A stretch of DNA of 64,000 bases from Eleusine coracana subsp. coracana (lineage: Eukaryota; Streptophyta; Magnoliopsida; Poales; Poaceae). The notes under the pieces are model-generated. The model made no database searches. It was given only the letters and a program-made list of their open reading frames with translations, and had not been told where the DNA came from. Positions 56,801 to 64,000 of the stretch are shown here, piece after piece. Every line of letters begins with the position of its first letter. The first letter of the stretch is position 1. Location of the stretch: positions 13,403,501 through 13,467,500 of the forward strand of contig CM064427.1 in assembly GCA_032690845.1 (NCBI GenBank), in the 5' to 3' direction. Both the position numbers and the translations under genes were made by a program.

Positions 56801-58402
56801 TTATTTGTCTAGCGATGATGTGGTGAACGCTTGGTGCGACCAGTTGGGGTGGTCGTACTCGGAAACTTACGCTACCATGGGTGGGAGAGTTTAAGTGCAC
56901 CGTGTAGGTGTCTATGTCCAGCGTAGCTTTATGTTGCCTCATCCAAGGCATGCCCAAGATAATGTCAATGCTGCACCCATCTAAGACTATGCACTTAGTA
57001 GGGTAGACTTTTGATCCTAGGGTTATTGGAAGTTTGTCTACCTCATATAGGGCAGGGGTTTGTCCACCAGCTGATTTAATGGTGTACCGTGCTCTCATAA
57101 GGGTACGGGGCAGCCGGTACTTGTCGACGAAGAACCCACTGACAAAGCTTTGAGATGCTCCTGAGTCAAACAGTACTAGTGCAGGGTGGTCTCGAACAGA
57201 GAACATACCAGCAAGGATGGGACTGTTTCCCGGAATCTCCTCCAGGGTAGTGTTGTTTACTCGCCACGATCGAACTGGTCCTTGGTTGTTGCGGTTGTTG
57301 TCGGTGCTGTTACTCCTTGACTGGTTCTGACCAGTGCTCTTCTTGGGGTGTGGGCACTCCCTCGAGAAATGCCCCGGGCGGCCGCAGTTGTAGCAGGGAA
57401 ACGATCCTGGTTGAGGGTTTGGCCGCTGGGGTGGGCAAACCCACCTTGACTCGGTTGCGGACGCGGTATCGGGGGTCGCTGCTGTGCTGGCTGAGGCGGG
57501 CGCACAACAGGTGCCGGCACGGGGGCGGAGCGGTACCTCTGTCCTGACGGGGTGGTGGACACCATGCGGAACATCTGCGGGGGTCCATTGGATGGCCCCA
57601 TAGCACTTGCGGAGCGCTTCCGTTCTGCCATCACCCTGCGATATCCGTCCTCCGTGACGATTGCGTTATTGACAAACTCGGCGAATGTGCCTCCCATGTT
57701 AAGGTTGAGGCGGTCCTGTAGCTCAGCACTTAGCCCCTCCAAGAAGTGGTCCTTACGCTTGGCGGGGGTGTCCACTTGTTCCGGAGCGTATAGCGCCAAC
57801 CGGTTGAACTCTTCGCAGTATTCCTCGACACTGCGATTGCCCTGCTTTAGAGCGGCGAATTCACGCGTCTTCCTGCGGATGAGCCCCGCAGGGAGGTAGT
57901 GGGCGCGGAACGCATCCTTGAACTCGCCCCACGTGATCTGTCGGTCGGTTCCCATAGAAGTGACATGGTTGGCCCACCATGCCCCAGCCGCACCATGCAG
58001 TTGCTGCGCGGTGAACAGTGTCTTCTGCATCGGCGTGCAGTTAAGGAGTCCAAATTTAGACTCGAGCATGCGAAGGAAGTTCTCCGCCTCCATGGGCTCG
58101 GTGGTTGAGCTGAACATGGGCGGCCTGGTGGCGAGGAAGTCGGAGTAGGAGTTGTTCTGTGGTGCTCCGTCGTGGTGGTCCCTAGCATTACGAGTTGCTA
58201 GGTTTTGCTGTGCCACCTCCCGCATGAACTCCGCCTGCTGTTGCTGGCTCTCCATCATCGACGCAAAAAACTGTGCCATCATCTGCATGGGGTTAGATGG
58301 CGGCAGCGGTGGTGGAGTTCCTAGCGGAGAGTCAGTCTCTCTAGCCCTGGAACCTTCGGGCTGCTCACCATGCAGCTCATTGGTGTTACGGGTGCGCACC
58401 AT
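53889..58402 (-). pseudogene. gag-pol: Gag-pol polyprotein of element K (one frameshift, one stop)
   Basis: The likely start is 58402 (MVRTRNTNELHGEQ); an in-frame ATG at 58444 also exists. Gag core: FLRMLESKFGLLNC, AAGAWWANHVTSM, FAALKQGNRSVEEYCEEFNR. A one-base deletion in a C run near 57430 separates Gag from the knuckle CYNCGRPGHFSREC (57400-57360). From there the frame runs through protease (LVLFDSGASQSF, IILGMPWM), RT (KIDLRSGYHQIK, MSFGLTNAPAHFM, VVFIDDIQVYSR), RNase H (LDVYCDASGIGLGCVLMQD, TDHKSLKYI), integrase (CDTCRRVKADH, MDFIVGLPLT, IVSDRGSQFVGRFW, HPQTDGQTERVNQ) to a TAG at 54114-54116. Beyond it, in frame to 53889, lies a chromodomain (FYKVQWSNH, ATWETEEFL). Chromodomains steer integration to heterochromatin in this group. 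Confidence 0.93.
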
Positions 58403-58717
58403 TCTGAAATACAAGAATAAGGGTCCAGTTAGTCTCTTATCCAATCATGAGCATTATAGGTTACCAAAGCTAATGACACAGCACGCGGGACAGCAAAGTG
58501 GTAAATAACATAATCTCGATAAAGCTGAAATTCCCAAGCTAACATAATCCTAGTACAAGTCCACAGTTCCACTCTACATGAACTCGGAATATGTGACCGT
58601 CGAGTTCGCAAAAGCTACTCACGCGGGTGATCCCCAAAATACAACAACCACGCGTGGAGTGTCCCAAAAGCTATCCATCTACCAAGCCCTACTAGCACGA
58701 CCTAGTCGCGTCTACTA

Positions 58718-59689
58718 CTACTGCCAAGCCTGGACACCAGCGGTGCGAGAGGGCCCTGGTCGGTCCGCGCCGATCGGAGCGAATGGCTCGTAGTCCACAT
58801 CGGACTCTTCGCCCGCATCCTCCTCGGGCTCCTCCTCTGCGGGTGCTGCCTGCGGTGCAGCAACCGCGTCCAACTGAGCCTGGAGGTCCTGGTTCTCATG
58901 AATCAGCGTCTCCAGATCCTCCCCTATAAGGTCCATCTCCTGCTGGGCACTCGCCAGCTGCTGCTGCAAGTGCTCGTTATGGTTCGCCCGCTGCTGCATA
59001 ATTATACCTCGTCTATCCACCTCCTGTGCGAGAGTGTCCCGCTGCTCAGTGATCTCCGTCACGCGAGTCTCACTCGCCTCAAGAGCAGCAGTCAACCGCT
59101 GAATCTCCCTCTACTGCGCATCGACCTGTGTCCGCAGGTCGTTCCTCTGCAGCCACACCTGCTCAGCATCCGCCAGTAAGACTCTGCTGCGGCGGCAAGA
59201 CTCCTCATCCAAGTTGAGGAGATACTCGGAGTAGTGGGCTACGCGGTGGTACCCCGCGTGGTACTCCGGGTAGTCGTCATGAGAGACGCGTCTCACGCGC
59301 CTCTGCCACACCGGGTCACCCTGGTGCCAGATGGGGATCATCTCGAACGGCGTCCCCGAGAGCGCTGCTATGTTGCGCCCACAGAAGTGAGTGAGAGCCT
59401 GGTGAGCGACCCTCTCCAGGCCCTCCTGGAGGCTCCCAGCCGTGACGGTGCTCTCCATACCCGTCAAGTCGGGGTTGCGCGGGTGCGGGGAGACACTGAG
59501 ATGCACCTCTGCAAAAGGCACACCGTGGTGGCGGGTCTCACGCCCGCGGTATGAAGGCTGCTCCTCGTAGCCCAGGGCGCGTAGCATCTCCCACAGAAGG
59601 GTGGGAAAGCCACGGTGGTGTAGACTGGTGGTATAACGCCACCCATCGTGCTGGAACAGCTCAAACCCATGCTCGTCCATCTGGAACAC
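58718..59689 (-). pseudogene. Pre-gag accessory ORF of element K
   Basis: A 324-codon frame with one TAG (near 59110) lies between leader and gag, on the gag strand. Conserved core: LLWEMLRALGYEEQPSYRG and SLQEGLERVAHQAL (59600-59380), matching the core of the ORF in the same place in element E. Then come Trp/His-rich sequence, a coiled coil (EASETRVTEITEQRDTLAQE to QDLQAQLDAVAA, 59080-58860) and a strongly acidic tail (EEEPEEDAGEESDVDYEPF). The open frame extends upstream of 59689 without an ATG, so the true start is uncertain. I recall an 'orf0' before gag in rice RIRE3/RIRE8-type elements, which may be this; I cannot check. Function unknown. Confidence 0.78.
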
Positions 59690-60566
59690 AACCCCAAATA
59701 GTGAGTACTCGTTCCCGACGCAGGGGTGTAGGTCAAAATAAACAATTTGAAGTAGTGAGTAAAATACAGGCTCTAATACAATACTATCGTGGTAGGATCC
59801 TTAACCACTTCCCCGAAAACACGGCTACAACCCTAGGGTGAGCGGAAGAAGGATTCACGGATTTAGCGCAATCGGCATACCACCTGAAATTTGTAATAGC
59901 CCGATTTCGACGTGCCGACTCGGACGACCAAGTTGGTGGTGTCCGGTGATTCTTAAACCAATGTTCCGGCTAGGGTCAGAAAGTTCGTTTAAGAGTTCAA
60001 AAGTCACAAGCGAGGAGGTATCGATTCGTACGGAAGACTTATTGCTAGAACTTCGGGTTCTTGTTAACGTTGCGGCGCCTTTTAACATTTTCAAATATGC
60101 AAATGATCTCGGCCTACCCATCCTCACCAAATAAGAAATTGGTCACGAATAGGACCATTCGTATAGTCGGTGGCAGACGATCTCTCAAGTTAGTCGTATA
60201 CTACCCGCTTCTTACGAGAGTCGTGGTTAGCGTACCTGCAGAAGATTCATTCCAGAAACATTACATCAAATCAAAAGAAACGAGCCGAAAATAATCCCTT
60301 ATTATTGTCCTAGGGCAGGACACTGATGTTTTACGCAATCAGCCCGCGTTCACACCATTGTGCTAGCTTCCCATGTTACAGTCCACTGGGCGGGACACAT
60401 ACCTGCGTTGACGATGCCGTAGATGCAGTATTTAAACAAATAACCTCCTACAGTTAGCGTTGCCACCTGAACCATAACTTATTAATAACCTATTGGGCAC
60501 GTCCTCACACGTTTGTTGCGGGGTTTTCAAAAATACGTCCTTGAATATTGCACTATTCCCGAGATT
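59690..60566. other. Leader of element K between primer site and pre-gag ORF
   Basis: About 0.9 kb with no recognisable gene. The minus-strand frame of the accessory ORF stays open back to about 59800. This is the region expected to hold packaging signals. Confidence 0.55.
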
Positions 60567-60578
60567 GCTCTGATACCA
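60567..60578 (-). other. Primer-binding site of element K (tRNA-iMet)
   Basis: The minus strand reads TGGTATCAGAGC, the exact initiator-Met primer complement, three bases from the 5' LTR. Confidence 0.92.
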
Positions 60579-60581
60579 CGC

Positions 60582-62756
60582 TGCCACGGACCCGCCTTAC
60601 CACGGAGACGGTTTCGTTCCAGGATCTCCCTCAGGTGGCGACACGCGCTGTGGCGCCCAATAGTACAATACATGACAAAGAAAATAATTGCAATAGAAAC
60701 ATAGGCGGAGAAGCAGAGTTTACATAAATTCGAAGTTATATTATAAACCGGAGTTTTGACAGAAATAAATTGCGGAAGCAAAAAGTTCAACACTAGTTCA
60801 CCAGTTCGACGATATAGCTAAGATACAATCACCCTCTCACGGCGACACACAGGGAACATCCCGGCCATAATAGGTGCCTTGCCCAAGCACCGTATCGGCA
60901 AGCAAGGACCTAATCCTCCTCTTCATTCGTGCACAGCTCCCACTCGATGTTCCAACAGTCGGGGCGCTGGCCTTCCCAATGGAACCGCCCACCACAGTGG
61001 CATTCTCCGTCCTGGTCGTCTGAAAACCACATAGAGCTTCGCCCTGAGTAACTAATTTACTCAGCAAGACCGACCCGTCAAAATGGCCATCTACAGCCGA
61101 CACCTAGACATGCAAGGCTAGTGGGTAGGGTTTTAAATTGCTAGAAACCCCGCCTAAGAGTGGATCCTTATTTTTCAAGTTTTAGCATCAAGTTGAGTTG
61201 TCATGCAGAATAATAAATTTAGTTTGCACTAGAGCTATAACAATCATAGTTGCAATACAATCTTAATAATTTCAAACAGCAGTATTAAACCCACACAGCA
61301 TCTTAATGGCTTCCGGCACTGTTCCGTAGCAGCGATCAAGTGGTACTCGTTACTGTGAGGGGCAGCAACTCGAATGGATTTACATCCTGCAGGAGAAACC
61401 TGCTTGCACGACCCATACGCGCTTCCTGGAAGCCGCATGGAGCAACCTTTCGCTCTTGGTACCGCAGGGTCTTCCGGGTCCAGACTCCCCCGAGAAGGGT
61501 CCCCCATCGCGATGCGCCTCCTGCCGCCATCCGTGGGTGGATTGTTCCCTCCTCTCAGCTCCAGTTCCGCCAAAGAAGGGAGAAGGCTATCTTCAGACCA
61601 AGCGGTAGTCGTAGCTACGTCGGTTTACTGTGCCCATATCTCCAGCATGCAAACAGTACGTTCAAACTTGATCCCATGGGCCGGACACGAGGCGTAGCCT
61701 TAGGAGAGAATTAATTGTTAAGTTTCCCTATCAAATACTAAGCCAAAAATTAATTATTAATTATTATAAGGAAAAAGGCATTTAATTAATTTCAGCTAAT
61801 TAACAGAGGATCTCTTTATGAAATTTTTCCAGGAAGACTAAAACTGAAAACCCTACCTGGTGACCAATTTTTAATATTTTTCTATCTATTAGTTCCTTGT
61901 AATTAATAAAAATCCTATTAGTGTTTTTCCTATCTATTTTAACCCTGGTATAAAAATTACTAAACATGGGGCATTAGTATTTTTCTACAGCAGTGCAAGT
62001 TCACACCAGTCTAACAAAATTTATTTTGCTACAAAATTCCTATTATTCAATTTACTATGCAATTTACTAGTTTAACCTATTTCTGGAAATGATTTAAATA
62101 AGAAAAACCGATTTTTACTCCGCGGGCCGCAAACAGGCAGCCCACTGGGCTGGGACTCGCGCGCGGCCCAGCGGCGAGCGCGAGCGCGGGGACGCTCGGG
62201 CCAGGCGCGGCCCGAGAGCGCGGCCAGGCCCACTGGCCTTCGCAGCCCAGTGGCCAGCGAGGCCGAGCGCGCGCGCGCGTGCGTTCGCCGGAGCACGGCG
62301 GCGCCGGCAGGGGGGGGGGGGGCTCGCCGCAGCTCGCTGCGGTCCCTGGCTCGGGCTGGTCCAGAAAGGAGAAACGACCTACTCAACACCGCGCACTCAT
62401 CTAGGCCATCGGCGACCACCGGCGATGGCCGGACGTAGCCCAGCGACGGCGGCGGAAACAGGGCAGGGTGTGGCGGCGGCGGGCGCGACAAGGGAAGGGT
62501 GGTAGGGCTCGGGATCTAGTCGGAGAGCTTCACTGGAGCACGGAGAAGGAAGTCACCGAGCTTCTCCCGCAAGAGGGAGGCCGGGGGTGTGGTCTCACCG
62601 GCGAGGTGGGGTTTGCGGTGGCCGGCGGCGGTCATTCAAATGGGTTTTTGAATTCAAAGGAATTGCAAATTTGAATTCAACTCAAATGCTTGGTGTCATG
62701 GTATTAAGCTGCCCAGGTGACACCCTTGGGACCCTATTGACACTAGGAGTGTCACA
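60582..62756 (-). repeat. 5' LTR of element K (2175 bp, two internal deletions)
   Basis: It matches the 3' LTR except for the loss of about 875 bp at 61704/61705 (joined at a shared TAGG) and about 870 bp at 62630. The G run at 62310-62322 is longer than the matching run in the other LTR. Confidence 0.92.
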
Positions 62757-62761
62757 GGCCC

Positions 62762-64000
62762 CCACCCCGACGTCCCTATCCGCTCTCGGTCGGCCCGCTC
62801 CACTCGCGCTCGCCCCATTTTTCCTTCCGCCTCGCTCCCGCTCGCCTCTGCTTCCGCCGTCGCTTTTCCCCCGCATCGCCTGGCTGCCGCCGTCCACCGG
62901 AGCCCAAGCTAGGCCTTTGGGAGCAACGCCGAGACGTCCTGAAGGCCCTGCACACGTCCCCTCCGCTTCGCTCGCCGGCATTGGGAGATCGGCACGGTTC
63001 TTCCCCGGCGCCGGTAATCGACCTCGAGCCACTCCTCCGCGTTGCGTTCACCCAGAGGTGAGCCAGCTCATGATTCCTCACAAGGGGAGCTCTCCCTCTT
63101 AGTCACGCGCGTGTCTGAATCATGCTTGGGTGAGCCCCCGGCCAGCGCCGCCGTGCTCCGGCAAGGGAGCTGTGCGCGCGCGGTTTGCTCGGACGAGCTG
63201 GCCAGTGGGCCAGCTGGGCTGGGCCGTGCCCGCCTAGGCTGGATCTAGCCCAGGAGCGCCTTCACCGCGGGAGTTTCAGCCCACTGGGCTGCCTGGTTGC
63301 GGCCCGCGCCAACAGAAATTGATTTTCTCATTTTAATCATTTCCAAAAAAGTGTAAAACTTGAAAAATGCATAGTAAAATGATTAATAGGAATTTTTAGG
63401 CAAGATAAATTTTGTTAGCCTTGTCTGGACTAGTACTAGTAGGGAAAAATGCTAAATCACAGTGCATGTTAGATTTACTTTTAGGATTTAAATATATAAT
63501 AAAAACCCTCTTAAATTCATAACTAATTATAGGGAGCTGAGAAAATCTTGAAATTTGGTCACCAAGTAGGTTTTTCAGTTTCTAGTCTCTTTGGAAAATG
63601 TTATAGGGTAAGTCTCTGTATATTAGCTATAATTAATTTAATGCCTTTTTCCTTATAATAATTAATTGAAATTATTGGCTTGGTGCATGAGAGTGAAACT
63701 TGGTCAATAAATCACTCCTACTATAATCTAACTATATTAAATCACCCCTGCTCATTTGATGATCAGAACCATGTCAACTTAATAAATTATATCCCGAGTG
63801 CAATTTTACCCGTTAACAAATATGGTTCCACCATAGGGCTGCTTCATGGGTACTTAGTGCTTTGTGAGGGCTGTACTCGACACACTAAAACATTAATTAA
63901 ATAGCACTTACTGGTCATGGATATCGCTTGTGTAGCTTAACCCCGGCCGGCACACACACACCGTACCTTGGTACGACGTCGTCACGATTAAATACTGGAG
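62762..64000 (+). repeat. Element J: LTR, right part, running off the window
   Basis: It continues J after the GGCCC duplication. It contains reverse-complement matches to the K LTR: CAGCCCACTGGGCTGCCTG (63272 area, versus 62130), AATGCCTTTTTCCTTATAAT (63640, versus 61770) and GTGCAATTTTA (63798, versus 51880), the last being a part deleted from the 5' LTR of K. Whether J is a solo LTR or a full element cannot be told because no internal region is reached. Confidence 0.78.

Larger units (their letters stand above)
49972..62756 (-). mobile_element. Element K: near-intact Tekay-like chromovirus
   Basis: LTRs at 49972-53854 (3' on minus) and 60582-62756 (5') with outer ends TGTCACGG / TGCCACGG...GTGTCACA. 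The target duplication GGCCC (49967-49971 and 62757-62761) is exact. On minus: LTR, initiator-Met primer site, long leader, pre-gag ORF, gag, protease, RT, RNase H, integrase, chromodomain, purine tract, LTR. LTR copies differ by roughly 2-3 percent over shared parts by eye, mostly transitions, so the insertion is fairly recent compared with the other elements here. It sits in the LTR of J, in the opposite orientation. Confidence 0.93.

Noticed and set aside
58767..58780. GCGCCGATCGGAGC in the accessory ORF of K, like the palindrome of A
   Set aside because: A single unpaired copy in coding sequence of an unrelated element with mismatched ends; chance is the simpler explanation.
1..64000. An envelope gene that would make any element here a retrovirus-like agent
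   Set aside because: No signal peptide plus transmembrane protein is found after integrase in any element; the extra ORFs of A and D show no membrane segments.

Overview
This window is repeat-only DNA from a plant nuclear genome, almost certainly a grass (Poaceae). Everything I can assign belongs to transposable elements: Ty3/gypsy elements of the Tat/RIRE2, Tekay-like chromovirus and Athila-like types, Ty1/copia elements of the SIRE/Opie type, an L1-type LINE and a small CACTA transposon. The Tat antisense ORF and the GC-rich LTR blocks are typical of grasses. I see no host gene, rRNA, tRNA or CRISPR. Operons and ribosome binding sites do not apply. The species cannot be named from sequence reading alone.

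Layout, left to right, with nesting. (A) 1-9423, minus: an Athila-like LTR element whose 3' LTR runs off the left edge. It keeps gag-protease and an ATHILA-ORF1-like gene but has no RT or integrase. It sits inside the RT gene of (B) 9424-15110, minus, a SIRE/Opie-type copia element. B sits inside (C), a decayed chromovirus pol seen at 15111-15663 and 38231-38863. C is also split by (D) 15664-38230, plus, a Tat/RIRE2-type element (374-bp LTRs, TSD ATCCG) with gag, protease, RT, RNase H, integrase and an antisense gene at 36837-33943. D is split by (E) 20107-31480, minus (TSD CGTTC), a Tekay-like element with an extra pre-gag ORF and gag-protease but no RT or integrase. The left LTR of E is interrupted by (F) 21685-25264, plus, a 3.6-kb element encoding only a protease-like protein.

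Right half: 38864-39909 is unassigned. (G) 39910-43965 is a decayed copia coding region on the minus strand. (H) 44215-49394 is a LINE on the plus strand with ORF1 and the endonuclease part of ORF2. It is interrupted by (I) a 1212-bp CACTA transposon at 45795-47006 (TSD AGT) and truncated by (J), an LTR starting at 49395 and resuming at 62762 to the window end. Inside J, in the opposite orientation, lies (K) 49972-62756 (TSD GGCCC), the best-preserved element here: a Tekay-like chromovirus with pre-gag ORF, gag, protease, RT, RNase H, integrase and chromodomain, broken by one frameshift and one stop in gag-pol.

How the parts work together: autonomous families (D, K and presumably relatives of C) are present beside elements that kept packaging and protease functions but lost the polymerase (A, E, F), which would need enzymes supplied in trans. 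The most unusual signals are a 14-bp palindrome repeated about 22 times through element A, mostly as pairs with centres 19-21 bp apart; a conserved ORF placed between primer-binding site and gag in two different chromovirus-like elements; and an antisense gene in D that appears to contain several GT-AG introns that keep its reading frame.
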